64,000 nt of DNA from a virus, in IMG/VR virus record IMGVR_UViG_3300020165_000008, positions 62,001 to 126,000 of that record, one strand, 5' to 3'. Below, in pieces: positions 24,251 to 31,647 of this stretch (positions within the stretch are counted from its first letter, which is position 1; each line of letters begins with the position of its first letter). Position numbers and translations under genes: made by a program. Under the pieces are notes generated by a model. It had not been told where the DNA came from and did not search any database. It saw nothing but the letters and a program-made list of their open reading frames with translations.

Positions 24251-24284
24251 TAGTTAGACGTACGGGCGACGGATCTTATCCACA
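24251..24284 (-). promoter_or_regulatory. class 1 promoter
   Basis: Minus-strand TTGTGGATAAGATCC and CGTCTAACTA. It overlaps the stop codon of the gene upstream and drives the gene at 24014-24229. Confidence 0.75.
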
Positions 24285-24518
24285 ATTTTCTGGAAACAAT
24301 TCATCCCACATTGCCGGAGTCATTCCGGTCATGATGAATTCCCGACGGCCGGCGTCAAGGAAAGGCATGGCGTTCTGAATAAGCTTTCCGCCTTCCCATT
24401 CACGCATGCCCTGAAGCAACTCGGTAAGACTAACCCGCCCGAATGGCATATCAGTATTAGCTCGTGAATGCCAAGCGTGGACGGTTCCGTCTCGATTAAT
24501 AGTAAAAGTGCAGCTCAT
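24276..24518 (-). CDS. small protein of unknown function
   Basis: 80 aa, with FTINRDGTVHAWHSR near the start; not recognised. Its TAA stop is built from the TTATCC block of the next promoter. It is probably transcribed from the promoter at 24.62 kb together with the microprotein upstream. Confidence 0.65.
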   Translation of the reverse strand: MSCTFTINRDGTVHAWHSRANTDMPFGRVSLTELLQGMREWEGGKLIQNAMPFLDAGRREFIMTGMTPAMWDELFPENCG

Positions 24519-24532
24519 AAAGTATACTCCGA

Positions 24533-24598
24533 TTAGAGGGTTGCGAGGGCGCCGACAAAGCCAAGAATGAGATAGCTTGCGAAAAGTAGGTCAATCAT
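24533..24598 (-). CDS. 21-aa hydrophobic microprotein
   Basis: MIDLLFASYLILGFVGALAT, almost wholly hydrophobic, with GAGAGGAAA before the ATG and a class 1 promoter 23 nt upstream. Its size and position match other leader-like mini-genes here. Confidence 0.5.
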   Translation of the reverse strand: MIDLLFASYLILGFVGALATL

Positions 24599-24620
24599 TT
24601 TTTCCTCTCGTGTTGGGTTC

Positions 24621-24660
24621 ATTAGTTAGACGAATAAGACGAGGATCTTATCCACATAAA
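24621..24660 (-). promoter_or_regulatory. class 1 promoter
   Basis: Minus-strand TTTATGTGGATAAGATCC and CGTCTAACTAATG with the invariant gap. It drives the 21-aa and 80-aa genes. Confidence 0.8.
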
Positions 24661-24670
24661 GTTTGATTTA

Positions 24671-24862
24671 TTACGAAATCAAACCAAGCAACTCTTGAAA
24701 GTCCTCGACTCGCCAAAGAGGATAAGCCACCGATCGGATCCCGTCATCGTCTTCGGCAAAGCCTTGATCGGTGGCGAGCACTTCGATATCGGCAACCAAG
24801 CCGGGCTTAAGCTGGCCGCAGTTGTTGATCCATTGGGCGGCTTCTTGAATAGTGTGTAGCAT
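24671..24862 (-). CDS. small protein of unknown function
   Basis: 63 aa from MLHTIQEAAQWINNCG; GGAAG before this ATG makes it preferable to the longer frame that runs into the promoter. A helical start and a C-terminal VEDFQELLGLIS. Not recognised. Confidence 0.65.
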   Translation of the reverse strand: MLHTIQEAAQWINNCGQLKPGLVADIEVLATDQGFAEDDDGIRSVAYPLWRVEDFQELLGLIS

Positions 24863-24884
24863 TTTCTTCCTTTGTGTTGGGTTC

Positions 24885-24924
24885 ATTAGTTAGACGAATA
24901 AGACGAGGATCTTATCCACATAAA
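24885..24924 (-). promoter_or_regulatory. class 1 promoter
   Basis: Almost base-for-base copy of the 24.62 kb element, including the GTTGGGTTCATTAG flank. Confidence 0.8.
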
Positions 24925-24926
24925 GA

Positions 24927-25130
24927 TCAAAGTACGTTGCGATCTGTCTTATAGAATTTCCACTTGACCGATCCATCTTTCTGGCGAACCTTCTGGATGA
25001 CCCGATCGTAATCGGTCACCGTCCGCATGTGCATCTTTAATTGACGTTCAGCGCCCTTGCCTCGAAAGCTTTTAGTCAGCTGACCGTCTTGATAGAGTTC
25101 ATATCCAATGGTTCGTTTGGTTCTTTTCAT
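24927..25130 (-). CDS. small basic protein of unknown function
   Basis: 67-aa basic protein (MKRTKRTIGYELYQDG) with a KWKFYKTDRN end. The AGAGGAAAG ribosome site is clear. It could bind nucleic acid; no family seen. Confidence 0.6.
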   Translation of the reverse strand: MKRTKRTIGYELYQDGQLTKSFRGKGAERQLKMHMRTVTDYDRVIQKVRQKDGSVKWKFYKTDRNVL

Positions 25131-25152
25131 TTTCTTTCCTCTCGTGTTGGGT

Positions 25153-25305
25153 TTAAAGCGGCGGCATGCCGTAGTGTTCCGCTTGCCACTCTAGGGATTC
25201 GATTTTCTCTACAAGCGCCTGGCGCTCAGCTAGCAGGAGTTCGATTATCTTAGCAAGTTCTAGAATGGCGCTCGTTAGCGCCCCCGTGTAGTCTTCTGTA
25301 GCCAT
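25153..25305 (-). CDS. 50-aa helical microprotein
   Basis: MATEDYTGALTSAILELAK and then a coiled-coil-like stretch with leucine heptads. TGAGGAAC precedes the ATG. It may oligomerise. It is driven by the class 1 promoter at 25.33 kb, divergent from the plus-strand gene. Confidence 0.6.
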   Translation of the reverse strand: MATEDYTGALTSAILELAKIIELLLAERQALVEKIESLEWQAEHYGMPPL

Positions 25306-25325
25306 AGTTCCTCACATGTTGGGTT

Positions 25326-25366
25326 CATTAGTTAGACGAACAACGGGCGGATCTTATCCACATAAA
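25326..25366 (-). promoter_or_regulatory. class 1 promoter
   Basis: Minus-strand TTTATGTGGATAAGATCC and CGTCTAACTAATG, facing the 50-aa gene. Confidence 0.8.
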
Positions 25367-25449
25367 AGCAATAAAAGCGCCCGGCGGGGGCCGATTCCTG
25401 TAACCTACCGTAACCATTGGGTTTTTCATCTTTTATCATTTTATTTCAC

Positions 25450-25490
25450 TTTATGTGGATAAGATCCGGCCTTCGATCGTCTAACTAATG
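25450..25490 (+). promoter_or_regulatory. class 1 promoter, plus strand
   Basis: TTTATGTGGATAAGATCC and CGTCTAACTAATG on the plus strand, the first of two tandem copies facing the winged-helix gene. Confidence 0.8.
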
Positions 25491-25550
25491 AGAGACGGGA
25501 GAGCGAAGACAAAGCGGCGACGCTAAGTCAACCGAATCGAACTTTATTTC

Positions 25551-25592
25551 ACTTTATGTGGATAAGATCCGGCGCTCAATCGTCTAACTAAT
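25551..25592 (+). promoter_or_regulatory. class 1 promoter, plus strand
   Basis: Second tandem plus-strand copy, about 45 nt before the ATG at 25638. The reversal of the motif together with the gene is strong evidence that it is directional. Confidence 0.82.
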
Positions 25593-25637
25593 GTAACGGG
25601 GCTCAGCCGCCCTTTCTTTCTACCCACGAGGTAAACA

Positions 25638-26084
25638 ATGGCTAATCAGAACTTCAAGGCAATCGCAATGGCTCAACTCGGATACACGCTGCGAGACATT
25701 CGCATCGAATCCCGCCGTGAGGAGATTTACGATCTCACCGCTTCGCTTGCTGCCGAGGCTCGCCGCACTCGTGAGACGGACACCGTTCGTCAATCGACTG
25801 TCGCAAGCGTCCTCATGGGCTTTGTCGGCTTCTCAACCGACCCGGATCAATACGGTCCAACGTGTGCGGACGTTCATAACGTCCTGCTCGAAGGTGGTGC
25901 GAACATCAAGCGCAATGCGGTTGCACAGCACCTCGCCAAGCTCAAGGCTGGCGGCTTCATTGACTCGGCTCGCAAGATGGAATGCGAACCGGGCAAGCGA
26001 GGAGCGCCTCCGGTGTTCTTCTTCCTGACCTCAAGCGAGGATGCATTCGCTTCGGTCCTCTCCGGCGAGACGGTCGCCAAGTAA
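25638..26084 (+). CDS. winged-helix-like DNA-binding protein
   Basis: 148 aa, GAGGTAAAC ribosome site. The central part VLLEGGANIKRNAVAQHLAKLKAGGFI reads as a winged helix-turn-helix (recognition helix AVAQHLAKLK), followed by a wing-like GKRGAPPVFFFLTS. It is GC-richer than its neighbours. Two tandem class 1 promoters and a strong terminator make it a high-output single-gene unit, possibly a regulator of the same promoters. Confidence 0.7.
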   Translation: MANQNFKAIAMAQLGYTLRDIRIESRREEIYDLTASLAAEARRTRETDTVRQSTVASVLMGFVGFSTDPDQYGPTCADVHNVLLEGGANIKRNAVAQHLAKLKAGGFIDSARKMECEPGKRGAPPVFFFLTSSEDAFASVLSGETVAK

Positions 26085-26092
26085 GGCGGCTC

Positions 26093-26113
26093 GGGGGCTT
26101 CGGCCCCCTTTTT
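26093..26113 (+). terminator. rho-independent terminator
   Basis: GGGGGC-TTCG-GCCCCC hairpin followed by five T, 9 nt after the winged-helix gene. Confidence 0.9.
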
Positions 26114-26144
26114 GCTTTTCCCCTAAATTTTTTGAAGCTTCGCT

Positions 26145-26384
26145 ATGTATGACCTTACCACGGCAGTAATGAACGAACTTGATCAAGAACTTGTCCGACG
26201 GTCTGAAGCGACGCAATTGAAACTAGAACAAACGGCCCTGACTGACTGCGAGGATGTTGCCGCTGGCTGGTGGAAAGTTGCCTGCCTGGACCGGTCGAAT
26301 AGGGAGGTTCTGGTTTACGAAGATTGGTGCGATTGTTGCCAAGCAAGATGGCAGGGCGCTTCGCCGCATTGGACTGAACTCTGA
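26145..26384 (+). CDS. small Trp/Cys-rich protein (candidate)
   Basis: 79-aa plus-strand frame. A helical N-terminus is followed by DVAAGWWKVACLDRSNREV and WCDCCQARW. No ribosome site and no promoter after the preceding terminator, so expression is doubtful. Cys clustering hints at metal binding. Confidence 0.35.
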   Translation: MYDLTTAVMNELDQELVRRSEATQLKLEQTALTDCEDVAAGWWKVACLDRSNREVLVYEDWCDCCQARWQGASPHWTEL

Positions 26385-26766
26385 TCCGATCGGTATAAAT
26401 AAAAAAACAAAATCGCCAAGCGTCGCTCCGGTGGGGCGGCGTCCCGGCGGGGGCCGAAAAACCTAAAAACAAAATCGATGGGGGCCTCTCCTATCGTAGT
26501 CGGTTTATTCGGCCCCTTATTTGTTTCAATAAGGGGTTTAATTTTGTTTTATATATATGTTAACGTTTATATAACGTAACGGCTTTGTTTTGTTTTAGTC
26601 TTCCCTTACCTTTCCTCTACAGGCTTTCTTGTTATTCTGTTTTGTTTTATCTGGAATGGTTTTTGGTTTGAACAGGGTTCTCATAACCTCGTGATAAGGG
26701 TTCCGAGGTTTTGCTTTGTTTTTATTTTTGTTCTTTGACATTGTTTTGTTCTCTTTGCCGTTATAG
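26385..26766. other. intergenic stretch with a hairpin
   Basis: No convincing gene. It contains a GC-rich part, then a plus-strand hairpin CCCCTTAT/ATAAGGGG with loop TTGTTTCA (26513-26536) followed by a T-rich run, terminator-like. A related arrangement recurs at 29.66 kb. The rest is rich in TTTTGTTTTG-like runs. Confidence 0.5.
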
Positions 26767-26840
26767 TACACCCTGCACGATTCGAACGTGCGACCGATTG
26801 CTTAGAAGGCAATTGCTCTATCCAGCTGAGCTAAGGGTGC
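26767..26840 (-). tRNA. tRNA-Arg (UCU)
   Basis: 74-nt cloverleaf with acceptor GCACCCT/AGGGTGT, D-arm TAGCTCAGCTGGATAGAGC, anticodon loop CTTCTAA giving UCU, and T-loop TTCGAAT. It decodes AGA/AGG. CCA is not encoded. It is the last element of the repeat-protein operon at 27-29 kb. Confidence 0.95.
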
Positions 26841-26855
26841 TTTAAGTAGTTCTCA

Positions 26856-27026
26856 CTAAAGTTGTTTTACTGTATAGCGTTTTCCACTAACAGGGCTAAT
26901 CCAATTCCATTCATTATTATCATAAGCCCAAGTTGATTCACGTCCGGCAATACCTAGCATTGCTTCTTCTACGTCATTGAATCTTGTTTGGAATTCGAAA
27001 CCATCAATATATACAGCTACTTTCAT
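26856..27026 (-). CDS. 56-aa protein of unknown function
   Basis: MKVAVYIDGFEFQTRFNDVE and then a Trp-rich end (WAYDNNEWNWISP). It reads as a small strand-helix-strand protein. No strong ribosome site; the leader is ACAAACAAAAATG as in the neighbouring repeat gene. It lies between tRNA-Arg and the repeat genes. Confidence 0.55.
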   Translation of the reverse strand: MKVAVYIDGFEFQTRFNDVEEAMLGIAGRESTWAYDNNEWNWISPVSGKRYTVKQL

Positions 27027-27048
27027 TTTTGTTTGTGTTTAATTTATT

Positions 27049-27414
27049 TTATAGTTCGACTAGTTTGTATTTCTTTCCGTCGATCTCAATTACTTTGTTT
27101 GTGCAAGCTTGAGTTTGATCTCGGTGTTCTTTTTCGGTAAGCCGTTCGTCGTTTAGGAACCACCATTTTTCTCCGTCGGCATGTTCAACAGCAGGGCCAT
27201 CTTCACGGTGAAACTTTCCTTCAAGAAACCACATTTTGTCTCCGCTGGCACACTCAATAGCCGGACCATCTTCACGGTGATACTCTCCGTTTAGCCGCCA
27301 TTCTTTGGTTCCGTCGGAACACTCTATAGCCGGGCCATCTTCACGGTGACGCTTTCCGTTTAGCGACCACGCTTTGGTTCCGTCGGGCCACGCTTTTACA
27401 TTATATTCAATCAT
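27049..27414 (-). CDS. HREDGPA-repeat protein, type B
   Basis: 121 aa. Begins MIEYNVKAWPDG, has three 23-aa units of the form W-x-LNG-x-x-HREDGPA-x-E, and ends with the type B tail NKVIEIDGKKYKLVEL. The repeat resembles the MORN_2-like W/G-rich beta units (family assignment tentative). Three-nt spacing from the next copy. Likely a short beta-solenoid with a conserved face and variable surface positions. Confidence 0.75.
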   Translation of the reverse strand: MIEYNVKAWPDGTKAWSLNGKRHREDGPAIECSDGTKEWRLNGEYHREDGPAIECASGDKMWFLEGKFHREDGPAVEHADGEKWWFLNDERLTEKEHRDQTQACTNKVIEIDGKKYKLVEL

Positions 27415-27417
27415 TTT

Positions 27418-27714
27418 TTATGCCTCGACAAGTTTGTATTGCTTTCCGTCAATCTCAATTACTTTGTTTGTGCTAGCTTGAGTTTGTTCTTGGTGTTCTT
27501 TTTCGGTAAGCCGCTTTCCGTTTAGAAACCAACATTTGGTTCCGGTGGCCAACTCAACAGCCGGGCCATCTTCACGGTGCTGCTTTCCGTTTAGACACCA
27601 CACTTTGGATCCGCTAGCCAACTCAATAGCCGGGCCATCTTCACGGTGGTACTTTCCGTTTAGGTACCACACTTTGTGTCCGTTGGACCCCACTTTTACA
27701 TTATATTCAATCAT
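27418..27714 (-). CDS. HREDGPA-repeat protein, type B, short
   Basis: 98 aa with only two repeat units, the shortest type B copy. The start is MIEYNVKVGSNG at 27714, 1 nt after the stop of the preceding copy; a longer frame is discounted because all copies share the MIxYxVK start. The tail matches the 27.05 kb gene. Confidence 0.72.
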   Translation of the reverse strand: MIEYNVKVGSNGHKVWYLNGKYHREDGPAIELASGSKVWCLNGKQHREDGPAVELATGTKCWFLNGKRLTEKEHQEQTQASTNKVIEIDGKQYKLVEA

Positions 27715-27715
27715 T

Positions 27716-28150
27716 TTATAGTTCGACAAGTTTGTATTTCTTTCCGTCGATTTCAATTACTTTATTTGTACATCCTTGAGTTTGTTCTTGGTGTTCTTTT
27801 TCGGTAAGTTCCTTTCCGTTTAGCCACCATTCTTTGGTTCCGTTGGCCAACTCAACAGCTGGGCCACCTTCACGGTGGCGCTTGTTGTTTAGATACCATT
27901 CTTTGGATCCGCTTGCAAGCTCACGAGCCGGGCCATCTTCACGGTGACGCTTTCCGTTTAGATACCACGATTTGTGTCCGTTGGCATCCTCAAAAGCCGG
28001 GCCATCTTCACGGTGAAGCTTGTCGTTTAGATACCATTCTTTGTGTCCGTTGGCATACTCAATAGCCGGGCCATCTTCACGGTGGTAATTTCCGTTTAGA
28101 AACCATTTTTTGTCTCCGTTGGGCCACACTTTTACATTATAATCAATCAT
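27716..28150 (-). CDS. HREDGPA-repeat protein, type B, long
   Basis: 144 aa with four units, the last degenerate (HREGGPA). Begins MIDYNVKVWPNG at 28150 with no clear ribosome site; an upstream extension overlaps another gene and is rejected. Compared with the two shorter copies downstream it differs by whole repeat units. Confidence 0.72.
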   Translation of the reverse strand: MIDYNVKVWPNGDKKWFLNGNYHREDGPAIEYANGHKEWYLNDKLHREDGPAFEDANGHKSWYLNGKRHREDGPARELASGSKEWYLNNKRHREGGPAVELANGTKEWWLNGKELTEKEHQEQTQGCTNKVIEIDGKKYKLVEL

Positions 28151-28175
28151 TTTTTTGTTTGTACTTGGAATTTCT

Positions 28176-28460
28176 TTAGATAGGCCAGATTGTAATAGTG
28201 CCGGGATCATGGAATTCGGCAAAATAGCTATGTTGATCAAGCAAGTTGGTTAGATCTTTGTGAACGCCGAAATGATAATTATCTGGGTTCCTTGTATAGT
28301 AATCGATTAGAAGCAAGCCATCTTTGTTTGTATCGCCGTTTTCACCACTAATCCAAATACCTCCTTCTTGACCATTGAATTCTTCGCTTGTTCTCATAAG
28401 GGTAATATCAAATTGATCCTCAATAAGATCCATTAGGTTGTCTCTTTCGGTATTATCCAT
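28176..28460 (-). CDS. protein of unknown function
   Basis: 94-aa acidic protein (MDNTERDNLMDLIEDQFD) with a beta-rich second half (GIWISGENGD, LLLIDYYTRN). Not recognised. Eight-nt overlap with the next gene upstream; cotranscribed with the type B repeat genes. Confidence 0.65.
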   Translation of the reverse strand: MDNTERDNLMDLIEDQFDITLMRTSEEFNGQEGGIWISGENGDTNKDGLLLIDYYTRNPDNYHFGVHKDLTNLLDQHSYFAEFHDPGTITIWPI

Positions 28461-28791
28461 TTTTGTTTGTTTCTGGGAAATGTTTTTGAATTGCGTTATG
28501 AATTTGTTCGGCGCTAAGTTTGCCGCCGCAGTCGAATCTATCAGCCTGGAGGATTGTGTTTAGCAGGGTCTTTGCTTCATCTTCATCAATTTGTCTTAGA
28601 GCATCAACCCAATACCCAACCCGATCGCCTATAGCTAATTTCTCTTTATTAGTTTTTTGTTCTTTGCTTTGTTTGTAGATCCAAATTGCAAGCTTGTTTG
28701 TTTTATAGAATTCTTGATGTTCTTCCAATTTCCATTTGATCAAGCATTCAGGAACTTTATCACCAAGGAAGATTTGATCCAGTGTTTTCAT
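28453..28791 (-). CDS. protein of unknown function
   Basis: 112-aa helical protein, MKTLDQIFLGDKVPECLIKW, ending KHFPETNKNG. No recognised domain. Three nt from its upstream neighbour. Confidence 0.65.
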   Translation of the reverse strand: MKTLDQIFLGDKVPECLIKWKLEEHQEFYKTNKLAIWIYKQSKEQKTNKEKLAIGDRVGYWVDALRQIDEDEAKTLLNTILQADRFDCGGKLSAEQIHNAIQKHFPETNKNG

Positions 28792-28794
28792 TGT

Positions 28795-29055
28795 TTAGCG
28801 CTTTGGAGCATACCTTGGATGAATACAAGCATTAGCATACCTTGTAGCAATTCCAACATGACATGAAGTTGTTTGAGATACAAAGTGTGGCACTCTATGT
28901 TCTAGTGCTACTTTGTTTCCATTCTCGGAAGTAAACCCAATAAGAAGATTGTATGAATAAAGGTTGCTTCCATCCGTGTGAAGTGAGTGGCGACCATTTC
29001 GTGCGCTTTCACTATTAGTCCAAGCGTTGACAACTTGTTCATTTCTTTTAGCCAT
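28795..29055 (-). CDS. protein of unknown function
   Basis: 86-aa basic protein with NGRHSLHTDGSNLYSYNLLI, a strand-rich pattern also seen, to my recollection, in uncharacterised proteins of other large phages. No known motif. It is the first coding gene after tRNA-Lys and the class 1 promoter at 29.23 kb. Confidence 0.65.
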   Translation of the reverse strand: MAKRNEQVVNAWTNSESARNGRHSLHTDGSNLYSYNLLIGFTSENGNKVALEHRVPHFVSQTTSCHVGIATRYANACIHPRYAPKR

Positions 29056-29085
29056 TTTCTTTCCTTTTTTTGTGGTTTGAAGAAG

Positions 29086-29158
29086 TGGGTTGTGTAGGGC
29101 TCGAACCTACGACCAAGAGATTAAAAGTCTCCTGCTCTACCAACTGAGCTAACAACCC
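29086..29158 (-). tRNA. tRNA-Lys (UUU)
   Basis: 73-nt cloverleaf: acceptor GGGTTGT/ACAACCC, D-arm TAGCTCAGTTGGTAGAGC, anticodon loop CTTTTAA giving UUU, T-loop TTCGAGC. It decodes AAA/AAG. CCA is not encoded. It lies at the head of the operon whose last element is tRNA-Arg. Confidence 0.95.
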
Positions 29159-29227
29159 GTTATTTCGTTCCTGAGAGGCAGCGGTCGAAGCACCAAACCA
29201 CGACGCCGACCGCCGCCCCCCTCTCTC

Positions 29228-29268
29228 ATTAGTTAGACGATCGGGGGAGGGATCTTATCCACATAAAA
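29228..29268 (-). promoter_or_regulatory. class 1 promoter
   Basis: Minus-strand TTTATGTGGATAAGATCC and CGTCTAACTAATG, 70 nt before tRNA-Lys. Confidence 0.8.
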
Positions 29269-29372
29269 TGAAAAAAAACGACCGGCCGGGGTGGTTATTT
29301 TCAATTGACGAATAGTTTCAATCGCCGGGGGCCGAGATCTTTCTTTCAATTCATTTGCATTAATTGGCGTTA

Positions 29373-29410
29373 TTTATGGATAAGATCCCTTCTTTATTCG
29401 TCTAACTATT
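29373..29410 (+). promoter_or_regulatory. class 1 promoter, plus strand
   Basis: TTTATGGATAAGATCC and CGTCTAACTATTG on the plus strand. The DnaA-box part is altered (TATGGATAA). No protein gene follows for over 700 nt, so it may make a non-coding transcript. Confidence 0.65.
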
Positions 29411-29528
29411 GAAGGTGATAAAAGTTTATCTTCCCTGCGGGGCATAGTGAACCAACCCCGCTGTTTTAGGGGGTTTCCGAGATCGCCCTATTTTGGGATT
29501 TTGTCTTATTTGACCCTTCTGGAAAGCC

Positions 29529-29557
29529 ATTATAACATATAATTGTTCTTTTATCAA
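29529..29557 (-). promoter_or_regulatory. sigma-70-like promoter
   Basis: Minus-strand TTGATA, 17 nt, TATAAT, pointing toward the class 1 plus-strand promoter. It could yield an antisense or short RNA. Confidence 0.5.
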
Positions 29558-30091
29558 GAATAATGCCTTCAATTGGGCTTTTTTGCCTTTATAAGGATCG
29601 CCCGCAGGGGAGCATGAACCTATGGGGGAGTTGCGCTTATCCCCTCCTCTGTCGGCCCCCTGTTTGTTTCAAATGGGGGGTTTGTTTGTTTATGGGGATG
29701 GTCTAACAAGGGGCTTAGATGGCGCTTAGGGGCAGTATACAAGGGGGTTTGAGGGGTATTGGCGTTTTGGTTTATTCTATACTATTTACTATGTTCTTGA
29801 TTGGGTAAAATAGGTGTGCTAAGACCCAACCCCTGAGAGAGCCTTTTTGTTTATAAAGCCTATAGTTCTTTTGGTTATAGGGTTTATTCTTACTAAAGCT
29901 TTTATTTAGGTTTATTCCCCCTTTATGGTATTGTTATAGCATACTGGGTTTTGTTTTGTTATAAGGATTCTGTTTTGTTTTGTTATTGGATTCTGTTTTG
30001 TTTTGTTTTATGTTTCTTTTTTTTGTGGTCTTGGCGAAGTGTGAAGATTGTGGTTGGCTTGTTGTCAACGGTTAGGCACAACAAACGGGTA

Positions 30092-30119
30092 AACCTCCCC
30101 TGCGGAAACAGGGGAGGTT
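30092..30119 (-). terminator. strong hairpin after the ParB-like gene
   Basis: AACCTCCCCTG and CAGGGGAGGTT form an 11-bp perfect stem with a 6-nt loop. There is no long T tract, so the termination role is inferred from position. Confidence 0.55.
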
Positions 30120-30144
30120 CGAGATCAGACTATTATAGTGATTG

Positions 30145-31149
30145 CTACAGTAGTTTTCGTGGCTCCGATTCCGTATTGACAGGCCCACGGTTAATCTTCT
30201 GAGGCAGAACCCAAAGTTCAATTAAGTTTGCCTTCCTATGATGGCTTTTGAAATAGGCGTTAACTTTCTTAACTTCATTCTGCATCTGAATCCTTACGCT
30301 GTCAAGTTGTTTGTCTCCGGGGACATTGGCGTAGCCAAACAATTTGACAGTCGGAATACAACTCATATCCCATGGGCCGGTACCCATTTGATTGATCAAG
30401 CTCTTGATAATGCTGATGGGCTTTGCGCTCTTGTCAGCGCCTGTGATAGTGCCACAAAGAATTTTCTTGTCACTGCTAAATTCTAGACTGGCTTTCCCAT
30501 CCCAGCTTGGGACTTGAGCCTGCATCGCCTTGAAAGCTGTATCCTTGTCATATGTTCTAAGTTGTTCGGTTGCCTGGCAATCAAGTAGTTTCAGTGTTCG
30601 ATTGAGCACGTCTTTCCGACGAGACTTTGCGTTAGATCCTTTCAACTCATCCTTAAGCCATTCTTCCATTTGTTTGTTTAGGTCATCAATACTATCCTGG
30701 TTTGTTCTGTCGATCTCTCCAAAAATACCTTTCTTGTCCATTGCTTCATGATATAAGTATTGGGCAATGTCGCCAGGTGTGTTTGGCGTGCAAATGTTCT
30801 GCATATGCTGATTCTGCTTATACTGATATGTTGAACGAGCAGAACGCCCATCAAACTTAACTACATTTACTTCGATTTCCCGCCACTTGCTTTTTGGGCT
30901 GTTGATCTCTGCTTTGTATAACCTGCTCCAAGCAGCATGTCGATGGAAGCCATCAACCAAGACTGGTTCTTCGTTGTCATCGAATTCAACAGAAATCTTA
31001 TTTCTAAGGCCTTCTTCCTTAATACTTGTTTCAAGATCATTGATTATCATAGGATCTGCTTGGCCGGTTCCGCTTTGTCGGAACTGCTTTGTGTCATCCA
31101 CCTTGATATCAGCGAACTTAATTGTCTGTGTGCTCTGGTCTGAAGCCAT
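30145..31149 (-). CDS. ParB/Srx-domain protein
   Basis: 334 aa from MASDQSTQTIKFADI; the AAAGGAG site fits ATG 31149 better than the longer start. The N-terminal ParB-like nuclease/CTPase fold shows KVDDTKQFRQSG, LETSIKEEGLRNKISV and VLVDGFHRHAAWSRL. The middle is helical and basic, the C-terminus unknown. Phage ParB-like proteins act as nucleases, DNA-binding or CTP-switch proteins; the arginine in GFHRH is kept. It has a sigma-70-like promoter and its own terminator-like hairpin. Confidence 0.78.
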   Translation of the reverse strand: MASDQSTQTIKFADIKVDDTKQFRQSGTGQADPMIINDLETSIKEEGLRNKISVEFDDNEEPVLVDGFHRHAAWSRLYKAEINSPKSKWREIEVNVVKFDGRSARSTYQYKQNQHMQNICTPNTPGDIAQYLYHEAMDKKGIFGEIDRTNQDSIDDLNKQMEEWLKDELKGSNAKSRRKDVLNRTLKLLDCQATEQLRTYDKDTAFKAMQAQVPSWDGKASLEFSSDKKILCGTITGADKSAKPISIIKSLINQMGTGPWDMSCIPTVKLFGYANVPGDKQLDSVRIQMQNEVKKVNAYFKSHHRKANLIELWVLPQKINRGPVNTESEPRKLL

Positions 31150-31313
31150 TTTTCTTTCTCCTTTGGGCATGCTCGCCCTGTTAAAAGTTAATTTCGTAAG
31201 TTGAAATACTTATCGTTCCTTTTCTGGTACTCTTCCTTCAACTTACCTCTCTTCTCGTGATCGATCTACTCTATGTCATATTCTTCATCATACCTCCATT
31301 GGTTTATAGTATC

Positions 31314-31342
31314 ATTATAAACTAACCTTGCTGGAAAGTCAA
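31314..31342 (-). promoter_or_regulatory. consensus sigma-70-like promoter of the ParB-like gene
   Basis: Minus-strand TTGACT, 17 nt, TATAAT, giving a leader of about 155 nt before the ATG at 31149. That leader holds no gene. Confidence 0.75.
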
Positions 31343-31578
31343 GTTCTTCTTGTTAGTTCATTACAGAATGCTGGGTATTCCTCTTCATTGTATGGTTGGG
31401 TTTTTAGCTTGACTGCTTTACTGTCGCTGCTCACAAGATAGAAGCAACTGTTGAATGTTTCATTGTTACTCGTAAGCAAGAGGCCATACTCCCAAGCCTC
31501 ACGGGGATCTGTGAATACTCTTGTTGTTGCGATCTTGATTCCATTTCTTCCCATAGCTGTAGTCATAATGTGTGTCAT
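31339..31578 (-). CDS. small protein of unknown function
   Basis: 79 aa with AAAGGAG ribosome site. MTHIMTTAMGRNGIKIATTR, then an AWEYGLLL helix and a strand-rich end. Not recognised. Its stop region overlaps the -35 of the ParB-like promoter. Confidence 0.65.
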   Translation of the reverse strand: MTHIMTTAMGRNGIKIATTRVFTDPREAWEYGLLLTSNNETFNSCFYLVSSDSKAVKLKTQPYNEEEYPAFCNELTRRT

Positions 31579-31647
31579 TCTTTCTCCTTTGGTTTTTCTA
31601 TTTATTTTTTGTTGATCTTGGTGAAGTGCGAAGAGCCTTGTTTTCTC

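Larger units (their letters stand above)
29411..30144. other. long non-coding region downstream of a plus-strand promoter
   Basis: No supported protein gene. It contains a perfect GATAAA/TTTATC hairpin right after the promoter (29418-29431), a GC hairpin (CCCTGCGGGG), a T-run after GGGC near 29.59 kb, a CCCCC/GGGGG hairpin at 29656-29680 with the TTTGTTTCA loop also seen at 26.5 kb, and an opposing sigma-70-like promoter. A hydrophobic plus-strand frame at 29951-30202 is a T-rich artefact. It could encode regulatory RNA. Confidence 0.45.

Noticed and set aside
29951-30202. Plus-strand 83-aa hydrophobic frame
   Set aside because: Produced by TTTTGTTTTG low-complexity sequence; no ribosome site and ends inside the ParB-like gene's antisense.
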